Source of the DNA: Candidatus Komeilibacteria bacterium CG_4_10_14_0_2_um_filter_37_10
Lineage (GTDB): Bacteria; Patescibacteriota; Patescibacteriia; UBA1558
Direction of reading: 5' to 3'
Length of the DNA stretch: 39,627 nucleotides
NCBI GenBank assembly: GCA_002793075.1
Contig: PFPO01000085.1
Coordinates: 1 to 39,627 of the forward strand
Part shown: positions 8,126 through 17,000 of the stretch, piece after piece
Layout: the number at the start of each line of letters is the position of its first letter
Numbering within the stretch: position 1 is the stretch's first letter
Made by a program: the position numbers and the translations under genes
The notes under the pieces: generated by a model
What the model saw: the letters and a program-made list of their open reading frames with translations, nothing else
The model's database searches: none
What the model was told of the DNA's origin: nothing

Positions 8126-8126
8126 A

Positions 8127-8203
8127 GGGTTCGTAGCTCAGTTGGTTAGAGCGCATGATTCACATTCATGAGGTCAGAGGTTCAACTCCTCTCGGACCCA
8201 CCA
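8127..8203 (+). tRNA. tRNA-Val (anticodon CAC)
   Basis: A complete cloverleaf is visible. The acceptor stem is GGGTTCG 8127-8133 with CGGACCC 8193-8199 (one G-U pair). The D arm is GCTC/GAGC. The anticodon stem is CATGA/TCATG with loop TTCACAT, placing anticodon CAC at 8161-8163. The T arm is AGAGG/CCTCT with loop TTCAACT. Discriminator A8200 and an encoded CCA (8201-8203) complete it. A35 and A73 agree with valine identity. It reads GUG codons and is probably made from the same transcript as lepB. Confidence 0.95.
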
Positions 8204-8222
8204 GATACCAGATGGTATCTGG
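8201..8222 (+). other. 9-bp hairpin abutting the tRNA 3' end
   Basis: CCAGATACC (8201-8209) pairs perfectly with GGTATCTGG (8214-8222) around an AGAT loop, and the first three bases are the CCA of the tRNA itself. No T run follows, so it is a poor intrinsic terminator and a better candidate for an RNA processing signal. CCCACCA from the tRNA end recurs at 8223-8229, just beyond the hairpin. Confidence 0.5.
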
Positions 8223-8283
8223 CCCACCAAACGAAGCCGCAAACAATATAATTAAATCAAAATTAAGATAAGATAAAATCAAA

Positions 8284-8880
8284 ATGGATAATTTAGAAAA
8301 CCAAACAAATAGGGAAACGGAAAAAGAGGCAACTTTTAAGTCCTTTATTTTTGAAACAATCAAGGTAATTATTGTTTCGCTGATTATCGTCGTACCAATT
8401 AGAGCTTATGTCGGCCAACCATTCTATGTTGATGGCGCTTCTATGGAACCTAATTTTCATAATGGTGAATATTTAATTGTCGATCAGATAAGTTATCGCT
8501 TTGCCGAGCCCGTCCGTGGTGATATTGTGGTTTTTCGGCCACCAACCAATGATAAAGTTTTTTATATTAAAAGATTGATTGGTTTACCCGGTGAAACAGT
8601 ACTGATTAATAATGGCAAGATATCCGTGATTGGTCGTGATGGTAAAGAATTAGCCATCAACGAAGATAACTATTTAGACGTTGGTCATCAGATGTCAGAA
8701 ACAGAAAATTATCAGACGACGTTAAAAGAGAATGAATTCTTTGTCCTGGGCGATAATCGACGCAATAGTTTAGATTCCCGCAGAATCGGTCCGATTAATA
8801 AAGACGAAATTAGAGGCAAGGTATTATTGCGCGTTTTGCCTATTAATCGTTTTGGTTTAATGCAAAATCCTATTTATTAA
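8284..8880 (+). CDS. lepB: signal peptidase I
   Basis: This membrane-anchored serine protease removes signal peptides from exported proteins. The 198-residue protein has one N-terminal membrane segment (about 24-40). The catalytic Ser53 lies in DGASMEPNF and the general-base Lys96 in FYIKRLIGLPGE. Later boxes include GDNRRNSLDSR, the SPase I signature. A TATAAT box sits at 8247-8252 without a recognisable -35, so transcription may also come from the promoter before the tRNA. hisS follows 11 bases later. It presumably processes the signal peptides of the large surface proteins encoded downstream. Confidence 0.96.
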   Translation: MDNLENQTNRETEKEATFKSFIFETIKVIIVSLIIVVPIRAYVGQPFYVDGASMEPNFHNGEYLIVDQISYRFAEPVRGDIVVFRPPTNDKVFYIKRLIGLPGETVLINNGKISVIGRDGKELAINEDNYLDVGHQMSETENYQTTLKENEFFVLGDNRRNSLDSRRIGPINKDEIRGKVLLRVLPINRFGLMQNPIY

Positions 8881-8891
8881 CTATATTTTTT

Positions 8892-10217
8892 ATGAATAAC
8901 CCCATTGTTAGTCCCAATCCAAAAGAAAAAAAAGCAGTTCAGTTAGTCAAAGGCATGAAGGATATTATGCCCGACGATCAAAAATATTGGACCAGGTTAA
9001 AACAGTTAATGGGTCAATTAGCGCGGCAGTATAACTATCAAAGAATAGATACGCCGATCGTTGAGTACACTAAATTATTTAATCGATCCATTGGCAATTA
9101 CACCGATATTGTGGAAAAAGAGATGTATTCGTTCAAGGATATGGGTAATGAGGATTTGAGTTTGCGGCCGGAGTTTACCGCCGGTGTCATGAGATCATAC
9201 ATTGAACACGGCATGATTAATATGCCACAACCAGTTAAATTATTTTACTTTGGCCCTTGTTTTCGTTATGATCGTCCACAAGCCGGTCGTCAACGTCAGT
9301 TTAATCAAATAGGTTTTGAAGCAATTGGCGAACAAGCCTCAGTAATTGACGCACAAATTATTAATATTGGTTACAAGTTTTTAAAATTTTTGAATTTGCC
9401 GGTAATCGTGGATATTAATAGTCTTGGTTGTCCTACTTGTCGTGCCGCTTTTGTGACTGCCTTATTAGAAACTTTGAAGGGTAAGAAAAATCAACTCTGT
9501 GAAGATTGTAAAAGAAGAATTGTCAAAAATCCTTTACGAGTTTTAGATTGCAAGGAAGAGGGTTGTCAAAAGGTTTGTCAGGATACACCGCAACAGGTTG
9601 ATTATCTTTGTGACCCTTGTCGTCTGCATTTTATTTCCACCTTGGAGTATTTAGATGATTTGGAAGTTAGATACAATCTTAATCCCAAAATAGTTCGTGG
9701 TTTAGATTATTATACGAGAACTAGTTTTGAGTACAATATTGAATCAACTGAAGAAGCTGGTCGCCAGGTTGCTTTGGGCGGCGGCGGTCGCTATGACGGC
9801 TTAGCAGAGGAGTTGGGTGGAAGACCAACGCCAGCAATTGGTTTTGCTTTGGGAGCTGAAAGAATTGTACGCGAATTAAAAGAGCGCGATATTAAAGTAG
9901 CTGAAAAAAAGACTTATGATATTTTTATTGCTCAGCTGGGCCAAGAAGCTCGAAAAAAATCTTTAGGACTATTGGAAAAAATGTTGGAAGCCGACATTGC
10001 AGTTGCTGAAAGCATGGCTAAGGATAGTCTTAAGGGTCAATTAGAGTTAGCTAATAAATTAAATGTTAAATATACTTTGATTTTAGGACAAAAAGAGATG
10101 GTTGACGGCACTGTTTTGATTAGAGATATGGAGGGAGGGATTCAGGAAGTTGTTGATTTTAACAAAACTATTATCGAGGTCAAGAAAAGACTCCGCGGGC
10201 GATTGGAAGGCAGTTAA
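8892..10217 (+). CDS. hisS: histidyl-tRNA synthetase
   Basis: This class II synthetase charges tRNA-His. The 441-residue protein has motif 2 (FRYDRPQAGRQRQF), the histidine-binding RGLDYYTRTSFEY, and motif 3 within ALGGGGRYDGL and GFALGAER, followed by an anticodon-binding domain. A Cys-rich segment (about residues 178-245) has CPTC, CEDC, a CKEEGCQKVC stretch and CDPC. A similar insertion occurs in HisRS of several other bacterial lineages and probably binds zinc or is structural. It sits directly after lepB. No intrinsic terminator is visible before the rpsU promoter. Confidence 0.97.
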   Translation: MNNPIVSPNPKEKKAVQLVKGMKDIMPDDQKYWTRLKQLMGQLARQYNYQRIDTPIVEYTKLFNRSIGNYTDIVEKEMYSFKDMGNEDLSLRPEFTAGVMRSYIEHGMINMPQPVKLFYFGPCFRYDRPQAGRQRQFNQIGFEAIGEQASVIDAQIINIGYKFLKFLNLPVIVDINSLGCPTCRAAFVTALLETLKGKKNQLCEDCKRRIVKNPLRVLDCKEEGCQKVCQDTPQQVDYLCDPCRLHFISTLEYLDDLEVRYNLNPKIVRGLDYYTRTSFEYNIESTEEAGRQVALGGGGRYDGLAEELGGRPTPAIGFALGAERIVRELKERDIKVAEKKTYDIFIAQLGQEARKKSLGLLEKMLEADIAVAESMAKDSLKGQLELANKLNVKYTLILGQKEMVDGTVLIRDMEGGIQEVVDFNKTIIEVKKRLRGRLEGS

Positions 10218-10223
10218 TTTATT

Positions 10224-10252
10224 TTGACAAAATAATTTTTTTATGATATTAA
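10224..10252 (+). promoter_or_regulatory. promoter of the rpsU operon
   Basis: TTGACA (10224-10229, full consensus) is followed after 17 bases by TATTAA (10247-10252). The roughly 135-base leader to rpsU is very AT-rich and contains a TTAATAG/CTATTAA stem (about 10297-10326). Confidence 0.7.
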
Positions 10253-10392
10253 TATAGTATAGTTTAGATTAATTATTATTGATATTAACCAGATGTTTAA
10301 TAGTGTAAATATTGACCATCTATTAACAATAACTAATTAAAAAACAAGAAAAATTAATTATTTAACTTAGATATTAAGAAGGGGGTGGAACA

Positions 10393-10632
10393 ATGGCTTT
10401 AGAAGTAAAGAGAAAGCAAGGGGAAACTTTTGAAAGTCTACTAAGAAGGTTTACAAAAAGAACCATTCAAAGCGGCAAACTATTACAAGCAAAAAAAATT
10501 AAATATTATCAAAAGCCTAAGACTAAACGCGAGCGTAAAGAATCAGCTCTAAAAAGAGAAGATTTTCGTAAATTTAGAGAGCACTTGCGGCGTATTGGTA
10601 AACTTGATGAATATTTAGAAAAAAAGAAATAA
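10393..10632 (+). CDS. rpsU: 30S ribosomal protein bS21
   Basis: bS21 binds near the anti-Shine-Dalgarno region of 16S rRNA and supports initiation. The 79-residue basic protein shows the family layout: an ETFESLLRRF helix, KRTIQSGKL, then YYQKPKTKRERKE and a long basic helix. A strong ribosome-binding site (GGGGGTGG) precedes the ATG. The stop shares one base with the start of the next gene (TAATG), so the two are translationally coupled. The tail is slightly longer than that of E. coli S21. Confidence 0.95.
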   Translation: MALEVKRKQGETFESLLRRFTKRTIQSGKLLQAKKIKYYQKPKTKRERKESALKREDFRKFREHLRRIGKLDEYLEKKK

Positions 10633-11081
10633 TGATTTTAGAAAATAAGATTAAAGAAGATTTGAAGATAGCTTTAAAGAATAAGGAAGTCTTGAAGCTG
10701 TCTGTTTTGCGTATGTTGTCCGCGTCATTAAATAATGCTTCCATTGCGAAAAATAGAGCTGTTTTGACGGATGAGGAAACTATTAAGATTATCAAAACCG
10801 AAGCTAAAAGACGAAAAGAAGCTGCTGAAGCATTTAGTAAAGCCAATTATTTGGAGCAAGCAGCCAAAGAGCAGCAGGAATTGTTGATTATTGAGCAATA
10901 TTTGCCGCAACAATTATCCAGCGAAGAGGTTCGTCAGATGATCATGGATGTTTTAAAGACCAATAATTTGCACGGTGCAGATCAGTTTGGTCGAGCAATG
11001 GGATTGGTTATGAAAGTTATTGGTCAGCAAGCCGACGGCGGACTAGTACAAACAATATTGAAGGAGTTGTTGGCTGAGTAA
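10632..11081 (+). CDS. yqeY: GatB/YqeY domain protein
   Basis: This 149-residue protein belongs to the YqeY family, related to the tRNA-binding tail domain of GatB. It is often encoded beside rpsU, as here. It has the typical helical N-terminal half (LKIALKNKEVLKLSVLRML), a Glu/Lys-rich EAFSKANYLEQAAKEQQELL segment and the conserved IIEQYLPQQLS box, followed by the small C-terminal helical bundle. Start and rpsU stop overlap by one base. The precise biochemical role of stand-alone YqeY is not settled. A link to tRNA-dependent amidation or translation is inference from homology. Confidence 0.93.
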   Translation: MILENKIKEDLKIALKNKEVLKLSVLRMLSASLNNASIAKNRAVLTDEETIKIIKTEAKRRKEAAEAFSKANYLEQAAKEQQELLIIEQYLPQQLSSEEVRQMIMDVLKTNNLHGADQFGRAMGLVMKVIGQQADGGLVQTILKELLAE

Positions 11082-11119
11082 AAAAGTTATTTTTTAATCA
11101 TAAAAATATTGCACCTACC

Positions 11120-14083
11120 ATGCAGGGCAAATGGTTAAAACAAAAGAATATATTAGTGGCAGTTGTTTTTGGTTTGGCACTGATCACTTTTTTTGTTTTG
11201 TTTAATCCTAGCGCCTTTGCTGGTAATGTTGATTTGGGTTTGGATACCGCTGCCACGATCGGATTAGGAAATGTTGAATTGCAAACATTAATTGTGCGGA
11301 TTGTCCGAATCTTTTTAGGCTTCTTGGGGTTATTGGCAGTTATTATGATTCTCTATGGTGGTTATATTTGGATGACCGCTGGTGGTAGTCCCGACAAAAT
11401 AGAGAAAGCTAAGAAGATCTTACGGAATGCGGGTATTGGTTTATTGATAATCATTATGTCGTTTAGTATTGCGGAGTTTATTTTCCGGCAGCTTGGTTGG
11501 GCAACTGGCTTGGATCAAAATGGACGTTTTGATCAGTCTTATCAATATTCTGGCGGCATCGGCGGCGGGGCAATTAAATCTCATTATCCACCGCGTGGCG
11601 CTATTGGTGTAGCTCGCAATGTTAGTATTGTGGTCACCTTTAAAGAAAAAATTGATCGCTCCACTATTTATAATCAATCCACCGGTTATTTAATCAGCAA
11701 CGTCGTTATTGAGGACGCTGATGGTAACCAAAATTCGTCAGTCAAAGCAATCACCGAAGATGATAACACTTTTGTTTTGACGTCAGATAATTATCTGGGT
11801 CGTGATGATACAAATGTGGTCTACACCGTTACTTTAACTTCCGATATTCTCAAGCAAAATGGCGATCCAGTCTTTGGCGCCACCGGTAGCTACGAATGGC
11901 AATTTACCGTCTCCACGATTATTGATCTAACGCCACCTAAGGTGGTGGGAGTTTTTCCTATTCCCGATAAAACATACGCTCGTAATGCTGTGGTACAAAT
12001 TAATTTCAATGAACCGATTAATCCGTTAAGTGCCAGTGGTGAAGTAGCTAATGGTTTTAATAAGATAGTGGCTCAGGCCTTGGGTGTTAGTACGCCGATT
12101 AATGGTACCTTTAATATTGTTAATCAGTATCGGACAATAGAATTTATTACCAGCGATTTATGCGGTCGTAACTCCTGCGGTTATGATGTTTTTTGTTTAC
12201 CGGGCGATAAAGATATTACAGTTTTAATCAAGGCAGCAACGCTGGCTACTCCTGGTAAACCAACGGCTGTTATTCCCTTTAACGGTGTTGTTGATATGGC
12301 CAATAATTCTCTTGACGGCAATAGTAATGGACAAGCAGAAGGCGAGACAATAGATAATTATCAATGGCAGTTCAAGACCAGTGGTTTGATTGATTTAAAT
12401 CCACCCTCAGTAACTGGCGTGACGCCCGGTGTTTCCACAGTTAATGTTGGTACCAGATCTTTGGTTAAATCAAATTTCAATAAATTAATGATGTATTCCA
12501 CGCTGAATGCGGAAAATATCATGATTGATCAAAATACTTATTATTGGATTACTAGTTTTAATGATCCCGCAGCTTTTACCGTGAGTGTAATAAACCACGA
12601 CGAGTTTACTGAGTTCACTCCCTACCATCCATTGATTACTAATAAATGTATGGACGTTTTTCAGAACTGTTTTAATCCCGCAGCTGGCCCTTCTGATTTC
12701 AAAGTCGGTGGCACTGACGCTAATGTCGGGTGGTTAGCGGGTACGATTTCTGGTAATGCCAATTTAACTCAAGTACCTGGTCAGTTACGAATCAACATGT
12801 CAGAAATAGAAACACCTTATGTTTGGATCGCCAGGTCAAACCTCAATGAAGTAGTTAGAGTAAGTACTCAAACCGGAGCTGTTAGTGCGCCGGTAGCAGT
12901 TGGCACTAATCCGTCACGCACCTCTGTTGATGGTAGCAGTAGGGTTTGGATAGCGAATCGTGACTCTTGTAATGTTACAGTTTTATATACTGATAGTAGT
13001 GGTAATATCAAATATGTTAAGGGTACACAAGTAAATAGTACCTTTTTGACAACACCAGCCTGTGGGCCACGTGGCGTAGCAGTTGATGCTGATGGCAACA
13101 TTTGGATTGCAGGTGGTAGCCAAATAGTTAAGTTAAGTGGTCAAGACGCTGATTTGGGAACAAAATTAGCGACCGTCGCACCAAACGCTGGTAGTTTTGC
13201 TTATGGCGCGGCCATAGATAAGTTCAATAGACTTTGGGTAGTCTTTAGAGATAGTGGTAAGGCAGCAGTTATTGACGTTGGTACTGGTACGGTTTTAGGA
13301 ACGCCACAAGTGGGTGATGTTGGACAGTTATACGGATTAGCGACTGACCCTGAGGGAAATATTTGGGTGGATAATTCTTGGGGATCTGCCACTGTTTCTA
13401 AAGTTGACGGCAATAGCGCTAATTTTACTTTTGTTAAATATAATACTGGCGGCGCTACGCCAAGGGGCGTAGCTATGGATAAAGAAGGAAATATTTGGGT
13501 AACAAATTGGAATTCAAATAATGTTACTAAGTTAAAACAGGACGGCACTATATTAAATATTTTTACTAGCGGCAGTGGTCCACTGGGCATTTCCGGTGAC
13601 GCTGGCGGACACATGTGGGTGGTTAATTATAATGGCGGTGGACCAGCTCAAAAATACACTACCTGCAGTGGTGGGACAGTCACAAAATTTAATATTGCTG
13701 ACGGATCAGTAGATGGCACTTATTGCGTTGGTGGTCAGCCCTATACCTATAGTGATATGACGGGCTTTGGCTTTAAGAGCGTAGTTCACTCTTTAGTTAC
13801 TGGACAATGGTTATCACCGGTACTGGATATGCATCAACCAGTAGTTGTGACTGGATTATTTGCCCACGGTGATTTTCCCGTAGGTACTGCCGTAGAGCTA
13901 GAAGGACGATCAGCAACTACTCAGGCCGGTCTGGCAACAGCCACTTGGCAAAAGGCGCAAGCCGATGGTTTAGTGCAATTAACGCAGGGCAGTTGGTTAC
14001 AAATCAGAGCAACGCTCAAAACTAGCCGCGTTGATCAAACGCCATCTTTAAATAATATAAGTATTAGTATTAGTGGCCAATAA
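11120..14083 (+). CDS. T4SS-pilin-like N-terminus fused to Ig-like domains and a seven-blade propeller
   Basis: This is a predicted surface protein of 987 residues. A signal peptide (about 8-34, ending near SAFAG) is followed by a VirB2/TrbC-like two-helix segment (about 52-85 and 97-120) with the LYGGYIWMTAGG turn. Three Big_5-like Ig domains follow, each opening with a P-x-x-G or DLTPPKV-type strand (about 150-270, 272-415 and 425-545). A propeller of seven W-rich blades of the NHL/streptogramin-lyase type then spans about 560-850, and a beta-rich tail ends the protein. The first about 120 residues match those of the giant next gene. No ribosome-binding site is obvious. It begins 38 bases after yqeY and probably shares its transcript. 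Two membrane helices would leave the long tail outside. Adhesion or display is inference. Confidence 0.85.
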   Translation: MQGKWLKQKNILVAVVFGLALITFFVLFNPSAFAGNVDLGLDTAATIGLGNVELQTLIVRIVRIFLGFLGLLAVIMILYGGYIWMTAGGSPDKIEKAKKILRNAGIGLLIIIMSFSIAEFIFRQLGWATGLDQNGRFDQSYQYSGGIGGGAIKSHYPPRGAIGVARNVSIVVTFKEKIDRSTIYNQSTGYLISNVVIEDADGNQNSSVKAITEDDNTFVLTSDNYLGRDDTNVVYTVTLTSDILKQNGDPVFGATGSYEWQFTVSTIIDLTPPKVVGVFPIPDKTYARNAVVQINFNEPINPLSASGEVANGFNKIVAQALGVSTPINGTFNIVNQYRTIEFITSDLCGRNSCGYDVFCLPGDKDITVLIKAATLATPGKPTAVIPFNGVVDMANNSLDGNSNGQAEGETIDNYQWQFKTSGLIDLNPPSVTGVTPGVSTVNVGTRSLVKSNFNKLMMYSTLNAENIMIDQNTYYWITSFNDPAAFTVSVINHDEFTEFTPYHPLITNKCMDVFQNCFNPAAGPSDFKVGGTDANVGWLAGTISGNANLTQVPGQLRINMSEIETPYVWIARSNLNEVVRVSTQTGAVSAPVAVGTNPSRTSVDGSSRVWIANRDSCNVTVLYTDSSGNIKYVKGTQVNSTFLTTPACGPRGVAVDADGNIWIAGGSQIVKLSGQDADLGTKLATVAPNAGSFAYGAAIDKFNRLWVVFRDSGKAAVIDVGTGTVLGTPQVGDVGQLYGLATDPEGNIWVDNSWGSATVSKVDGNSANFTFVKYNTGGATPRGVAMDKEGNIWVTNWNSNNVTKLKQDGTILNIFTSGSGPLGISGDAGGHMWVVNYNGGGPAQKYTTCSGGTVTKFNIADGSVDGTYCVGGQPYTYSDMTGFGFKSVVHSLVTGQWLSPVLDMHQPVVVTGLFAHGDFPVGTAVELEGRSATTQAGLATATWQKAQADGLVQLTQGSWLQIRATLKTSRVDQTPSLNNISISISGQ
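12810..13660 (+). repeat. seven propeller-blade repeats inside the 987-residue protein
   Basis: Blades carry the cores VWIARSN, VWIANRD, IWIAGGS, LWVVFRD, IWVDNSW, IWVTNWN and MWVVNYN, each preceded by a G-x-A/V-x-D segment. Seven copies fit one closed beta-propeller. Confidence 0.8.
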
Positions 14084-14084
14084 C

Positions 14085-17000
14085 ATGAAAAGGATCAATT
14101 TACTAATATTAATAATCATTATCACAGCAATTCTTTGCCCGAGTTTTGTTTTGGCCGCCGTTGATTTGGGAGTCAATACAGCAGCTGACATTGGTTTGGG
14201 ACAGACAGATTTAAAAACGATTATTGTTAATATCATTAAGGTCCTTTTAGGTTTGTTAGGACTGGTTGCTATTATTTTTATTCTTTATGGTGGCTATACT
14301 TATTTAACTGCAGGTGGCAATGAAGAAAAAGTTACCAGAGCCCGGAAGATATTAATTAACGCCACCATCGGTTTAGTAGTTATTTTATCAGCCTTTGCCA
14401 TTACTAGTTTTATTTTTAGTACCTTAAGTGACGCCACGGGTTTAAATAATGGTATCAATAATAATGGTAATGTAAATTTACCACCAGGTGGTTCAACTAA
14501 TCTATATATTAATCAGTGGCAACCCAGTAATAATTCAGTGAATGCGCCACGCAACGTAGTTGTTTATGCTTTTTTTAATAAAACTCTTGATGCCACCTCA
14601 GTCACCGCTGATGATATTGTATTTAATAAGGAAGTAGGAACCGGTGGTGTTGCTTTTGACTTTCAAGTGATTGATCGTGCTATTAAGATTATCCAAAAAA
14701 ATCCATGTGATGTTGAAGGCGTGGAGTACTGTTTAGGTGAAACTACCGGTTATTATATACAAATAGTTAATAATATTAAATCAACAGACGGCAAGGATTT
14801 GATTTGTGATAATAATTTATATCCTTGCGAGTCACACTTCACAACGGGAACAATCATTGATTTAACTGGCCCGGTTTTAACTATTGTTCAGCCGGTTTCT
14901 TATAGTCAAATAGGTGATGGAGTTTTAACCAACGTCTTGGCTCAAGCCCAAGATGAAACAGGAATTTCTTACGTTAGTTTTCAAGCCAACGAGGTAAATA
15001 CCCAACCCGAAAGCATGGTAACTAGTGAGCCATATCAAGTGAATTGGCAAGTTAGCGGTTACCCAGAGGGCTCCACGGTTAATTTGCGAGCCCGGGCGGA
15101 AGATTTATGCGGCAATGTTAGTGAATCATCCGTTGTCCCAGTTATTATTAGACCAGCGCATTGTTTTAATCGCGTGCAAGACGAGAGCGAAACAGGAATT
15201 GATTGCGGTGACGGTTGTGGCGCTTGTTTGGGGGAGAGTTGTGATAGTAATCCCAGTCCATCGTGCGAACCAAATTTTAGTGCTTGTGCCGTCGGAAGTT
15301 GCGATCAGGTACAGTGTACTTGTCAACTTAACCCAGTGATTCTCAATATTTTGCCAGATAATGGTGCCGTTGGTAACTATATAACAATTTTTGGTCAAGG
15401 CTTTGGTTCTACTCCTGGTACGATAACTTTTTTGGGTACACCAGTGAGTGGTGATGAAAAAGTTGCCCCCTTAGCCGCTTGCATCAACGCTTGGTCAGAG
15501 ACACAAATTATTATTGAGCTACCGGTGGGAGCTGTGACTGGTGGTATTAAATTAGCCACCAGCGGTAATAGAATTGATACCACGCTTGATGAGTTGGGAT
15601 GGCAAGGAAATTTTACCGTCAACACGACAGTGCGTCCCGGCGTTTGTAATATTAATCCGGCTGCTGGCGTGGCTTTATCCGCTTCCGATTTATATGGTAA
15701 ACAATTCACTACGCAATCAACCGGCAATGCCGTGGTTACTGGCGGTGTTACCGCAGCTGTTAATGATTGGCATGATCAAAATATTGAATCAGTGATTCCT
15801 AATTTAAATCCTGGTTCAGTTTCCGTTCACGTCAAGGTTGCTGGGGAAAACAGTAATCCCGTTTTTTATCAAGTAGTGCCGGATATTCTCAGACCTAGCA
15901 TTGCTTATTTAGAGCCAGCTAATGGTCCCTTAAGTACCTACGTCACTATTCATGGCGATAATTTTGGTTATAATCCGGCTGATATTTTGGTCCGCTTTGT
16001 TAATTCCGGTAAGGGTTTAACTTATCCAGCGGATTTAGATTTCCCTACTGTTTGTGGTACAGGATTGATGAATAACAATGAAATATTAGTTAAAGTACCG
16101 CGGGTTATCGCTGGTGAGTTAGGAGCGTGGGAGGTTATTGTTGATCGCAGTAATAAGTTGAGCAATGCAGAGATATTTACCGTGGATACCACGCCATTAT
16201 TGTCAGGCATGTGTTTATTATCACCAGACAACGGACCAATTACCACACCAGTAGATATTTACGGTGAAGGATTTGGTTTAGTTAGTGGTTTGATAACTTT
16301 TGCTGCTGATAAAATAGCGGCGATCACCGAGTGGACTAATGCTCATACTAAAACAGCCGTACCAATAGGTAGCGTGACCGGTCCCGTAGCAGTAAAGTCT
16401 AGCAGTGGCGCTCAGGGTAATAGTATTAATTTCTCTGTGGGTGCTTGCGTGGCCAATAGTTGCGTACCAGGCAAAGAGTGCTGTGGTGATGGTATTTGTC
16501 GCACCACTGGCAATTGTGCTGCTAATACTGGCGCTGACGAATATAGTTGGAATTTTACTACTGGTCAGCACTTATCACCATTTATCGTCGAGCAAGTTTG
16601 GCCAGAATGTGAAGACGCCTGCATTAACGCAGTTCTGGGTATCAAGTTTTCTAACCCCTTGGATATGGATAGTATATCTGATATGAGTATCGGTGTTTAT
16701 CCTTGTACTGATGAGCAGTGTGATAATTTAGGACCGGAAATTCAATATCGTTACATTGAAAATGAGGTGGGTTATTATGATAGCGCTAATTATATTTTAA
16801 CCATCGTTCCCAAAAATAATTTACAAATTAATAAAAAATATCGTGCCGTAATTAAAACCGGTGAATTGTATTTAGTAAATACCGAGGGTGGTCTTATCGA
16901 GAATATTAATTATTCAACTAATGGTATTTTTGACGATGCTTATTCTTGGATTTTTAAGACGGCCGATCGTTTGTGTACCCTTAGTCGCGCTGGCGTGCAG

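Noticed and set aside
8166-8363. Minus-strand frame of 65 codons across the tRNA, ending GPRGVEPLTS
   Set aside because: This ending is the well-known false translation of the antisense of a tRNA T arm and acceptor. The frame also overlaps lepB.
10293-10340. 15-codon frame in the rpsU leader
   Set aside because: It has no Shine-Dalgarno and lies in very AT-rich sequence. A chance frame is more likely.
14073-14084. GTG start for the giant surface protein, four codons before the ATG
   Set aside because: The signal peptide pattern (M-K-R, then hydrophobic) begins at ATG 14085, and the GTG lies inside the previous gene.
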